Shown here: one piece after another, positions 1 through 6,843 of the stretch
Layout of the letters: every line of letters starts with the position of its first letter
Position numbering within the stretch: position 1 is the stretch's first letter
Assembly (NCBI GenBank): GCA_030643245.1
Contig: DAOWME010000084.1
Location: forward strand, 1-10,957
Direction: 5' to 3'
Source: Deltaproteobacteria bacterium
GTDB taxonomy: Bacteria > Desulfobacterota > UBA8473
DNA length: 10,957 nucleotides
Position numbers and translations under genes: made by a program
Notes under the pieces: model-generated
Told to the model about the DNA's origin: nothing
The model's input: only the letters and a program-made list of their open reading frames with translations
The model's database searches: none

Positions 1-83
1 TGTGGTTTTGTATTTTCAGATCGAATAAATCTGACCTAAATCTGAGCGCCAACTTGAGGAAGTTATTTCGGCCACGTCCCTAA
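1..83 (+). mobile_element. MITE copy 1, right part, cut by the window start
   Basis: This is the right-hand 80 bp of a 181-bp inverted-repeat element that occurs four times in the window, followed by TAA (81-83), the expected right-hand target duplication. It matches the complete copy at 5665-5845 almost base for base, including the internal AAATCTGA direct repeat and the terminal inverted repeat ending in GGAAGTTATTTCGGCC. The left part lies outside the window, so the duplication cannot be verified here. The element begins immediately after the TAG stop codon of the minus-strand mutase gene. No coding capacity is credible. Confidence 0.85.
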
Positions 84-1763
84 CTAAAATGGGTAATCAA
101 TCATCTTATAAGGATCATAAGAATAACCATTTGCCGTACGGATTACGCCCAGGATCTCTCCGAACGTGGCATCGGACCTCAGGGCATTGATCATCGATGG
201 AATCAGGCAGCACCCTTCCCCCTTCTTCGCATCGTCCCACAAATCTTCCAGGGCGTTCTTCGTTTTAGACTTATCACGTCTCTCCTTGAATGCCTTTATC
301 TCTTCTTCCCTTTTTTTGGAGGTTGCCACCTGTTCTTCTACCGGCCTATCCCTCCCTACTTTTATGGGGACTTCTTGCTCGGGAGGGATTACAAAATCAT
401 TCAGCCCAACCATTATCCTCTTCTTCTCTTCGATATCCTTTTGTTTATTGATTATTCCTTTCTCCAATTCCTGCCGTATCCAACCGGATTCCGTAGCCTT
501 GATCGCGCCTCCCATCTCTTCGATCTTGTCGATTATTTTCCACATCTCTTCTTCCATCCTGGAGGTAAGCGATTCCACATAATAGGAACCTGCCAGGGGA
601 TCGGCGGTCGCCGCCACCCCTGTCTCATATGCAAGGATGTTTTGGAGGTTAAGGTTGGTAAGTCCTTCTTCCTCAGTGAGCACAAAATATCCCTCTCCGT
701 AACCGCTGGGATCGACAGACTGAAGCCCCCCCAAGACGCAGCCCAGGGTTTCTACCGCAACCCTTACAATGTTATTTACCGGCTGTTCCTTGGTCAGCGA
801 TGAACCCAATGTATGGGAAGAGAGGTATAGACGGTATGACCCTGGTTTCTTTGCACCGTAGCGCTCCCTTATCAATCTGGACCATACCTTCCTGGCTGCT
901 CTGTATTTGGCTACTTCCTCGAAAAGGTGTATGTCCGTACTGCAACCGAATATGTTTGTTCTGGAGACAAATTCATCTATATCAAAGCCTCGGGCCAGCA
1001 TGCGATCGATATATTCCCTGGTAATGGCGATCGTCATTGCCATCTCCTGCACAGGGTTAGCTCCAAACTCCGCCAGGTCATAGGCGTTTGGAGCCAGGGG
1101 ATGGAACCTTGGCGTGGTCTTGATGGAATGCTCTATGACATCCGTCGCCACTTTCACGGTCAGGTCCAGAGGTTCACAGTTGGTGGGATATAGTGATGAA
1201 ACACCATGGATCGGTTCATTGAGCACCGATCCGCTGATCTTTTTGAGATCATAGCCCTGTTCTTCCGCATAAGCTGCAAAGATAGCATAGGTTGGAGCCG
1301 CCGCCATACTGGGACAGTTGTTGGACACACTTACATCCTCCAGGGAGATCCCATCGAAGAGTGCGTACATATCCTTCAAACAACAGTAAGATACGCCTGT
1401 GACCCCGGCATTCCCGGCTGCCATAGGATGATCCGGATCAATCCCATGAAAAGATGGGACGTCTCCGAACCAGTACAGACCGGTTTCTCCATGTTCGATG
1501 AGACGCCTGTACCTCTCGTTCGTATCCATGCCCGTTCCCAGACCGGTAAATACCCGTCTGGTCCACAACTTTCCCCTATACATGTTACCCCATATGCCCC
1601 TCACAAAAGGGTACTCTCCCGGATCCCCTATGTCTTTTTCATAGTCTATATCCTTTATATCCTCCGGACCATACCTCGCCTTGATAGGGATACCCGATAA
1701 TGTTTCTGTTGTGGGGCAACCATCGAAACGTCTCTCAGGGGCTATTTTCTTTTCATTTGCCAT
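84..1763 (-). CDS. B12-dependent acyl-CoA mutase, catalytic (large) subunit, paralogue 1
   Basis: This is a methylmalonyl-CoA mutase-family TIM-barrel subunit that should rearrange the carbon skeleton of an acyl-CoA together with the separate cobalamin subunit encoded just upstream. Family hallmarks are YPFVRGIWGNMYRG (about residues 51-64), the TNERYRRL segment, the GIDPDHP loop and the LFDGISLEDVSVS segment. The C-terminal linker has the usual family ending (LIPSM, TFGEILGVIR). The chosen ATG at 1763 gives 559 aa and has AGGAG seven bases upstream. An ATG 36 bases further upstream would overlap the previous gene. Aligned by eye to methylmalonyl-CoA mutase, Tyr89 is Phe72, Gln197 is Leu181, His244 is Asp229, and no Arg207 is apparent. 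The substrate is therefore probably not methylmalonyl-CoA and remains unknown. The gap to the cobalamin subunit is 20 bp, indicating one operon. The stop codon directly abuts MITE copy 1. Confidence 0.9.
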   Translation of the reverse strand: MANEKKIAPERRFDGCPTTETLSGIPIKARYGPEDIKDIDYEKDIGDPGEYPFVRGIWGNMYRGKLWTRRVFTGLGTGMDTNERYRRLIEHGETGLYWFGDVPSFHGIDPDHPMAAGNAGVTGVSYCCLKDMYALFDGISLEDVSVSNNCPSMAAAPTYAIFAAYAEEQGYDLKKISGSVLNEPIHGVSSLYPTNCEPLDLTVKVATDVIEHSIKTTPRFHPLAPNAYDLAEFGANPVQEMAMTIAITREYIDRMLARGFDIDEFVSRTNIFGCSTDIHLFEEVAKYRAARKVWSRLIRERYGAKKPGSYRLYLSSHTLGSSLTKEQPVNNIVRVAVETLGCVLGGLQSVDPSGYGEGYFVLTEEEGLTNLNLQNILAYETGVAATADPLAGSYYVESLTSRMEEEMWKIIDKIEEMGGAIKATESGWIRQELEKGIINKQKDIEEKKRIMVGLNDFVIPPEQEVPIKVGRDRPVEEQVATSKKREEEIKAFKERRDKSKTKNALEDLWDDAKKGEGCCLIPSMINALRSDATFGEILGVIRTANGYSYDPYKMIDYPF

Positions 1764-1783
1764 TGCTGGACTCCTTTCAAGGA

Positions 1784-2212
1784 TTAATTCTCCTTCCACC
1801 TCTCTCTCTTTACTCTCTCTACTATATGTTCAACCATAACCGGGGTAGGGGTACTCTGTCCAAAAAACCCTGTTATCCCCAATTCTTTCAGCTTGGGTCT
1901 GTCTTCCTCAATGATCCTTCCGCCTGCCATAACACATATATCGTTGGCCCCTCTTTCTTTGAGTAATTCCACAACCCTTGGGAAAAATATCATATAGAGA
2001 TGATCATTCAAATAACTCAGAGCAATAACATCTGCATCTTCTTCTATTGCTGTATTGACGATATTTTCCGGCGTATTGAACCTACCCAGATAGACTACTT
2101 CCATTCCCGCCTCTCTCAGTACATGGCTCAAATACACGATCCCCCTGTCATGGCAATCCAGTCCAGGCATGGCCACCACTATCTTGACCTTTCTGCTGGA
2201 ATTTTCCATCAT
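1784..2212 (-). CDS. Acyl-CoA mutase cobalamin-binding (small) subunit
   Basis: This stand-alone B12-binding domain protein has 142 aa (141 if the second Met is used), the usual size for small subunits of split acyl-CoA mutases. The base-off/His-on motif DxHxxG is present as D19-C-H21-D-R-G24, with His21 the expected lower cobalt ligand. Ser66 (ALSYL) and the AGG motif near residues 96-98 match the other nucleotide-loop contacts of the fold. The Lys of the usual KxGxDGHDRG motif is Met15 here, and the Gly between Asp and His is Cys20. A GGGGG ribosome-binding stretch lies three bases before the first ATG and six before the second, so initiation at the second Met is slightly favoured. It is the only cobalamin domain in the window and lies between two catalytic-subunit genes, so it may serve both. 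Confidence 0.92.
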   Translation of the reverse strand: MMENSSRKVKIVVAMPGLDCHDRGIVYLSHVLREAGMEVVYLGRFNTPENIVNTAIEEDADVIALSYLNDHLYMIFFPRVVELLKERGANDICVMAGGRIIEEDRPKLKELGITGFFGQSTPTPVMVEHIVERVKRERWKEN

Positions 2213-2386
2213 GAACCCCCTTTCTTAAACATAAGCGGCAAGCTGATGTGTAACCTTCCGCTTTTCAACTACCCGTCTTCCAACTGATCTGTCACTGGTC
2301 ATCTCATTCCCTGAAATGATCCATGGATACTGCTCTTCCTCAATACTGAACCACTACAGATATAGCCCGGTGAAAGGAAGGAACCG

Positions 2387-4066
2387 CTAAAGGGAATATT
2401 GTATGACTTCATAAGGGTCGTAACTCGCATCGTTCGCCTCACGAATTACTCCCAGTATCTCCCCGAGGGTTGCCTTGGCCCTCAATGATTCCATCATGGC
2501 GGGTATCAGATTATGATCCTCGCCCTTGGCTGCTTGCCCCCTCAAATCTTCCAACGCATTCTTGACTGCCTTTTTGTCCCTTGTTTCCCGCAGTTTACTG
2601 ATCTCATCTTCCCTCTTCTTAGAGGTAGCCATCTGTTCTTCAAGAGGCCGATCTCTCCCCACCTCTATTGGGACCTCTTCTTCCTTTGAAACAGTAAATT
2701 CATTCATCCCCACTATGATTCTCTTTTTTTCCTCTATCTCTTTTTGCTCTTTAATGAGTTCATGATCCATCTCCGAACCGATCCACCCCGATTCCGTGGC
2801 CTTGATTGCGCCACCCATGTCGTCTATCTTATTGATGATCTTAAACATTTCCTGTTCCATCTTCTCCGTAAGAGACTCAATAAAATAGGAACCGGCCAGT
2901 GGATCTGCCACGCTTGCTACTCTTGACTCATAGGCGAGTATATTGTGGATGTTCAATGATGTTAAAGCCGAGTGTTCTGTGAGTATGTAGTAGCCCTCAT
3001 CGTATCCTGCCGGATCGAATGACTGGAGACCACCGAGTACACATGCGAGGGATTCAAGGGTAACCCTTGCCACATTGTTTACAGGCTGTTGCACCGTTAG
3101 AGAGTTTCCGGATGTGTGAACCGATAAATACAGTCTGCAGGACGCAGCTTTCTTTGCGCCGTATTTTTCTTTCATCAATTTGGCCCACACCTTTCTGGCT
3201 GCCCTGAATTTGCAGATCTCTTCAAAGAAGTCTATATCACACGCACACCCGAACACACTCACCCTCGGAGCAAACGCATCGATATTGTACCCCCTCTTTA
3301 TCATCCTCTGAATATATTCCTCCATGATGGCTATGGTAAAAGCCATTTCCTGGATAGCGTTGGCTCCTTTTTCATGCATGTCATAAGCGTTGGGGGCTAT
3401 CGGATGCCATCTAGGAGTATTTTTTATGGAGTATTCAATCACATCGGTTGCCAATTTTGCCGCGAGTTCTAATGGCTTGGCGTTGGTCTCAAACATACTG
3501 TACACGAGATGTATCGGTTCGTTAAGGATAGAACCGCTGATCTTGCTGAGGTCGTACCCCATCTCTTCCGCATACGCAACAAACGCCGCGTACACAACAG
3601 TGGCTGCCATAGAGGGATTGTTAAAGGATACACTCACGTCTTCCAGTGATATCCCATCGAAGAGGTGATACATGTCCTGCAAACAGACTATGGAAACACC
3701 ACTGACACCCGCATAACCTTCAGCCAGAGGATGATCCGGGTCGATCCCCTGATGGGTTATGGTGTCACCAAAGCAGTACAACCCTGATGCACCCTTGCCC
3801 AGCAAGTACTTATATCTCTCATTGGTGTCCGCAGTGGACCCCAGGCCTGTAAAGACCCTCCTTGTCCACAATTTCCCCCTGTACATATTACTCCAGATAC
3901 CCCTAGTGAAAGGGTACTCTCCAGGGTCTGCCACATCATCCTTGTAATCGATCCCTTCCAAATCCTGAGGACCGTACACATCCTTCAGAGGTATACCTGC
4001 TGAGGTTTCAGTAACAGGACAAACGTCGAATCGTCTAGTTGACTTGATTTTCTCTTCACTACCCAT
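2387..4066 (-). CDS. B12-dependent acyl-CoA mutase, catalytic (large) subunit, paralogue 2
   Basis: This 559-aa protein is identical in length to the downstream paralogue and collinear with it throughout, so the pair arose by duplication. Shared segments include YPFTRGIWSNMYRGKLWTRR, GIDPDHP, LFDGISLEDVSVS and LNEPIH. The atypical active-site residues are the same: Phe72, Leu181 and Asp229 where methylmalonyl-CoA mutase has Tyr89, Gln197 and His244. The loop before GIDPDHP differs (DTITHQ here, DVPSFH in paralogue 1), as does the segment after NEPIH, which suggests different substrate specificity or an asymmetric heteromer. It carries no cobalamin domain and must use a separate subunit. The ATG has AGGAG six bases upstream. 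The next gene starts 174 bp downstream. A TATGAT hexamer about 80 bp upstream of the start is a weak promoter candidate without a convincing -35 box. Confidence 0.9.
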   Translation of the reverse strand: MGSEEKIKSTRRFDVCPVTETSAGIPLKDVYGPQDLEGIDYKDDVADPGEYPFTRGIWSNMYRGKLWTRRVFTGLGSTADTNERYKYLLGKGASGLYCFGDTITHQGIDPDHPLAEGYAGVSGVSIVCLQDMYHLFDGISLEDVSVSFNNPSMAATVVYAAFVAYAEEMGYDLSKISGSILNEPIHLVYSMFETNAKPLELAAKLATDVIEYSIKNTPRWHPIAPNAYDMHEKGANAIQEMAFTIAIMEEYIQRMIKRGYNIDAFAPRVSVFGCACDIDFFEEICKFRAARKVWAKLMKEKYGAKKAASCRLYLSVHTSGNSLTVQQPVNNVARVTLESLACVLGGLQSFDPAGYDEGYYILTEHSALTSLNIHNILAYESRVASVADPLAGSYFIESLTEKMEQEMFKIINKIDDMGGAIKATESGWIGSEMDHELIKEQKEIEEKKRIIVGMNEFTVSKEEEVPIEVGRDRPLEEQMATSKKREDEISKLRETRDKKAVKNALEDLRGQAAKGEDHNLIPAMMESLRAKATLGEILGVIREANDASYDPYEVIQYSL

Positions 4067-4250
4067 ACATATCTCCTTTCCAAAAGATCAGATTCGAGGA
4101 TATCGAACAACTCCAGTATCGCGATGTATACTGAAAAACCTATCATAGAATACCCTTTTGGGCAAACTAAATTTGCACAATTTCAATCATGAAACGCCTT
4201 CTAATAACGGACCACATGTCATCTGATTTATTGATGAAAAACATGACCGA

Positions 4251-4898
4251 TCACCACTCCCTTGTTGTGGGGAAAGCAGTATGTCCATCCCTGATCAATC
4301 GTTGAGCGATCTTCTCTGCCGACGCCCTTGAATCGAAATACCCCATCCTTACCCTATGGTAATGACCGCCCGATATTTTTGTGATTATAATATAAACATC
4401 TTCGTATTGCTTATCCAATTCTCGCTTCAACTTTAAAGCATTCATCCGTTCTTTAAATGAACCAACCTGAAGTGTATAGGGCAAGGCATGGTGCTTTACC
4501 CTTCGCGTTACCACAACTCGAACCCTGACAATTCCATTCTCCACCATGTCCAAGGCCTTTGCTCCGGCATAAGAGAGATCAATGATCCTCCCTTTCACGA
4601 ACGGGCCTCGATCGTTTATCTTTACAGCCACAGATTTTCTGTTTTCCAGGTTAGTAACCATCACGTAGGTGCCAAGAGGCAAGGTCTTGTGGGCCGCAGT
4701 CAAATCATACATGTTGTATGTTTCCCCACTAGATGTCGGTTTGCCGTGAAAATCCGCCCCGTACCACGATGCTATGCCTATCTCTGCTTCTTCCTTGGAT
4801 GATTTAGGATAGTGGAGGTATCTGGGAGATGTACAGGAATATTCAATTATCAAGACAACGAAGACAAATGGAAGAATCAGTTTTCTTAATGGCCGCAT
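4251..4898 (-). CDS. rlpA: RlpA-like septal ring lytic transglycosylase / rare lipoprotein A
   Basis: This 215-aa envelope protein is expected to cleave denuded glycan strands at the division septum. An N-terminal hydrophobic segment (about residues 7-20) precedes Cys22, but the lipobox is poor (EYSC, with Glu at -3), so lipidation is uncertain. The double-psi beta-barrel domain spans about residues 39-130, with the typical GIASWYG start. Glu59 (SSGET), His70 (AAHKTLP) and Asp96 (NDRGPF) lie at positions important in known RlpA enzymes. A C-terminal SPOR domain (about residues 141-213, beginning YTLQVGSF) would bind septal peptidoglycan. The ATG at 4898 is preceded by a weak AAGGTGAAG. The mutase paralogue follows 184 bp downstream on the same strand, and a functional link between the two is unlikely. 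Confidence 0.92.
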   Translation of the reverse strand: MRPLRKLILPFVFVVLIIEYSCTSPRYLHYPKSSKEEAEIGIASWYGADFHGKPTSSGETYNMYDLTAAHKTLPLGTYVMVTNLENRKSVAVKINDRGPFVKGRIIDLSYAGAKALDMVENGIVRVRVVVTRRVKHHALPYTLQVGSFKERMNALKLKRELDKQYEDVYIIITKISGGHYHRVRMGYFDSRASAEKIAQRLIRDGHTAFPTTREW

Positions 4899-4985
4899 TC
4901 TTCACCTTGCCTCTAACGTATCCAAATCTGTACCCCGAGGGGTGTGCCCTGCATTCCATTCCAAAGAGCAGGCCTGGAGATTGCT

Positions 4986-5012
4986 GGAGAATAGCCATTC
5001 CTGGATCGACAC
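4986..5012. repeat. Short dispersed repeat, copy A
   Basis: This 27-base stretch (GGAGA, ATAGCCATT, CTGGAT, GACAC in order) recurs at 7213-7241 with two substitutions and a 2-base insertion. Both copies are intergenic and in the same orientation. It could be a fragment of a REP-like or other small interspersed repeat. The function is unknown. Confidence 0.45.
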
Positions 5013-5024
5013 AGGCTAAGATCC

Positions 5025-5211
5025 TTAGGAACGGGGCCGAAATAACTTCCCCATTTGTACATCTCATCTTCAGGCCATCTTTGACCGACCTTCAAACACA
5101 AAATCCTCGAAATAGGCAAGACTATTCCTCTGGTTTTGTATTTTCAGATCGAACAAATCTGACCTAAATCTGAACGCCAACTTGAGGAAGTTATTTCGGC
5201 CCCGTCCCTTA
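5025..5211 (+). mobile_element. MITE copy 2, complete (181 bp, TTA target duplication)
   Basis: The element is 5028-5208 and is flanked by TTA at 5025-5027 and TTA at 5209-5211. The 23-bp terminal inverted repeats differ at one position and share the core GGCCGAAATAACTTCC. It differs from copy 3 at about 7 of 181 positions (roughly 96% identity by eye count), indicating recent spread. It has no transposase and must have been mobilised in trans. A 3-bp TWA duplication with a G-rich terminus resembles IS5-superfamily elements of the IS1031 type (TNA targets). That family assignment is inference. The right-hand TTA is, on the minus strand, the TAA stop codon of the small exported protein gene. 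Confidence 0.92.
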
Positions 5212-5619
5212 GTTGCCAAATGTAACCCTTTTAAGATCGGCCGCCTCTATCTTGAAGGTGCCGAAGTCCACGTTCCCGTAGAATGTTTGACCTCTATCCA
5301 CTTCTATTTCCACGGTCTTGCCATTTGTCAGTTTTATCACAGCAGTCACCTTATCGCCTCGGTTCTTGAATTCTACTGTCTGAACCTTTTCGAAGGAAAC
5401 GGTAACAGTACCATCACCCCTTTTGCCCATGAAGAATGTCTCTCCCTGTCTACTGACTTGAGTGCATACAGTCACCATAGCTTGCTTATCAATGAACGTG
5501 GCAGAAAAGTCTTTTTCCGGAGTTGGTACTCGATTGGCCGGTGTTCCTCCTAAGCCCGACATGCCAGTAAGTAATAGGAATACTGCCAATAACCCTATCA
5601 TATACAAACACTTTTTCAT
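5209..5619 (-). CDS. Small exported protein of unknown function
   Basis: The gene encodes 136 aa. Residues 1-24 form a typical Sec signal peptide: a Lys-Lys start, a hydrophobic core (about residues 6-18), then GMSGLGG with a likely signal peptidase I site. The mature part is rich in predicted beta strands (TVTVSFEKVQTVEF, KTVEIEVDRG) and ends with FGTFKIEAADLKRVTF. It contains a single Cys after the signal. I recognise no named family, only a general resemblance to deltaproteobacterial periplasmic hypotheticals. A very strong GGGAGGAGG ribosome-binding site lies just before the ATG. The gene is bracketed by two MITE copies in direct orientation. Its TAA stop codon coincides with the target duplication of copy 2, and copy 3 starts about 45 bp upstream of the ATG, so any promoter must lie in that short gap, inside the MITE or beyond it. 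Confidence 0.82.
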   Translation of the reverse strand: MKKCLYMIGLLAVFLLLTGMSGLGGTPANRVPTPEKDFSATFIDKQAMVTVCTQVSRQGETFFMGKRGDGTVTVSFEKVQTVEFKNRGDKVTAVIKLTNGKTVEIEVDRGQTFYGNVDFGTFKIEAADLKRVTFGN

Positions 5620-5661
5620 TAACCTCCTCCTCCCTCAAGAATTTAACGTAAGCGATTAACG

Positions 5662-5848
5662 TAAGGGACGGGGCCGAAATAACTTCCCCATTTGTACATC
5701 TCATCTTCAGGCCATCTTTGACCGACCTTCAAACACAAAATCCTCGAAATAGGTAAGACTATTCCTGTGGTTTTGTATTTTCAGATCGAATAAATCTGAC
5801 CTAAATCTGAGCGCCAACTTGAGGAAGTTATTTCGGCCTCGCCCCTAA
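5662..5848 (+). mobile_element. MITE copy 3, complete (181 bp, TAA target duplication)
   Basis: The element is 5665-5845, flanked by TAA at 5662-5664 and TAA at 5846-5848. The 23-bp terminal inverted repeats differ at two positions. The orientation is the same as the other three copies. Internal features are an AAATCTGA direct repeat 11 bp apart and a small CAGAT...ATCTG inverted repeat. Left of it the 9-mer TTAACGTAA occurs twice at 13-bp spacing (5643-5651, 5656-5664). The second copy overlaps the target duplication. Confidence 0.92.
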
Positions 5849-6081
5849 CCTTGGATAGTTTCCTAGTCCTTTATGCCAGATTGTAGCTCATAACAGGCAA
5901 CGGATGTGAGTGGCCAGCAACAAGAAAATAGATGGGAATGTTACTGACAACCAAACCACCTGGATGGTTATGTCAAAGCCACATATATCTCATACATATC
6001 AGGGCTTGGGAAACCATCCCGGTAATCATGGGTTGAAATAGAAAGGCACAAGAAGGTAGTTGGGTATGTCTCTGTAACTGT

Positions 6082-6360
6082 TTATTCCGTTGCATCCTCG
6101 ATAATGTCATTTTTCAAGGCGTCATGAGACCACACAGGTAGCGGACCTGCTTTGCCCGTAACGGGATTGTAGCGGTGTCGGTACGACGCGTTTGCTTTGT
6201 TGCTCTGCTTCATAAAATCCCAGCCTCGGACAAAATAAGGGCAATCGTCGTTGAAACAAACATATTGAAACTCAGTCCCCCAGGTAGATTCTGGTGGTGT
6301 CTTCCATTTACTCAGCGTCCCTCCGCAGTGTGGACAATCTGGTATTCTATCACTTGACAT
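6082..6360 (-). CDS. Small zinc-ribbon protein
   Basis: The gene encodes 92 aa from the ATG at 6360. An ATG six bases earlier (6366) would give 94 aa but leaves no spacing to the AGAGGG ribosome-binding site. An N-terminal CPHCGG (about residues 8-13) and a later CFNDDC form a probable four-Cys zinc site of CxxC...CxxxxC type, similar to the Ogr/Delta-like zinc-finger group. The segment WGTEFQYVCFNDDCPYFVRG and the downstream YRHRYNP and PLPVW motifs look strongly conserved and recall hypothetical proteins of Desulfobacterota. It starts only 12 bp after the stop codon of the next upstream gene, so the two are co-transcribed. The function is unknown. Nucleic-acid or protein binding is possible from the ribbon alone. 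Confidence 0.8.
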   Translation of the reverse strand: MSSDRIPDCPHCGGTLSKWKTPPESTWGTEFQYVCFNDDCPYFVRGWDFMKQSNKANASYRHRYNPVTGKAGPLPVWSHDALKNDIIEDATE

Positions 6361-6372
6361 CTTCATCCCTCT

Positions 6373-6687
6373 TCATTCCGCATTCGAAAAAAGTCTTGCG
6401 AATTCCTGCATCGTGTTTTTCAAGATCTCATCCGGATTCACAATATTTTCTTCAAAAATGTGTCCAATCTTTTCAAAGTCGACTTCCTCATTTTTCTGCT
6501 TAGCAAGGTACTCCGCCCGCTTATCCGTCGGCAGGGCGTCAGTCATATTCCTACCAAGCATGTTTTCAAAATCACAGTACATACCGTCTACTTTCTTTTC
6601 CAATTCCTCCGGCGACAGCTTTAGTCCTTTCTTTTCTATCAACTTTTGACAGAAATTCATAATATGCGGATTCCGTAAATTTTCCAT
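6373..6687 (-). CDS. Small protein of unknown function (possibly DUF5663-like)
   Basis: This soluble, mostly alpha-helical acidic protein has 104 aa from the ATG at 6687, which is preceded by AAGGG. An upstream ATG at 6720 would add 11 residues (MFVYEKG...) and lacks a better ribosome-binding site. Residues about 8-45 (CQKLIEKKGLKLSPEELEKK) and the C-terminal half (PDEILKNTMQEFARLF) form charged amphipathic helices. The layout, a helical LGL/PEE-type start followed by a PDE-L segment, recalls DUF5663-type proteins, but this is a weak impression. There is no signal peptide and no membrane segment. It forms a two-gene unit with the zinc-ribbon gene and may continue the transcript of the broken HesB-like gene upstream. 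Confidence 0.7.
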   Translation of the reverse strand: MENLRNPHIMNFCQKLIEKKGLKLSPEELEKKVDGMYCDFENMLGRNMTDALPTDKRAEYLAKQKNEEVDFEKIGHIFEENIVNPDEILKNTMQEFARLFSNAE

Positions 6688-6843
6688 TATAACCCTTAAT
6701 CCTTTCTCGTAAACAAACATTCATTCAGAATTGCACGTCTTCTCTTCTAGCCTTGGGAAAAAAACCCGAAGGCTGTAAACGCTGCGTCGGCTGCTCCTCA
6801 CAACCCCCCCCCGACCCTGCAAGAATTGTTTATGGGCACGGGT

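Noticed and set aside
166..803. Overlapping plus-strand open frames across the mutase gene
   Set aside because: They are antisense to a well-supported catalytic subunit gene and carry no motif.
4843..5067. Several ORFs (also 5489-5704 and 10567-10869, minus strand) that all begin MRCTNGEVISA
   Set aside because: The shared start is the MITE itself read on the minus strand, and each ORF then runs into unrelated flanking or antisense sequence. No ribosome-binding site or conserved continuation supports translation.
6751..6775. Inverted repeat GCCTTGGG / CCCGAAGGC as a terminator of the HesB-like gene
   Set aside because: The stem has a bulge, the A/T run is in the loop, and no T-run follows on the minus strand, so it does not meet intrinsic terminator criteria.
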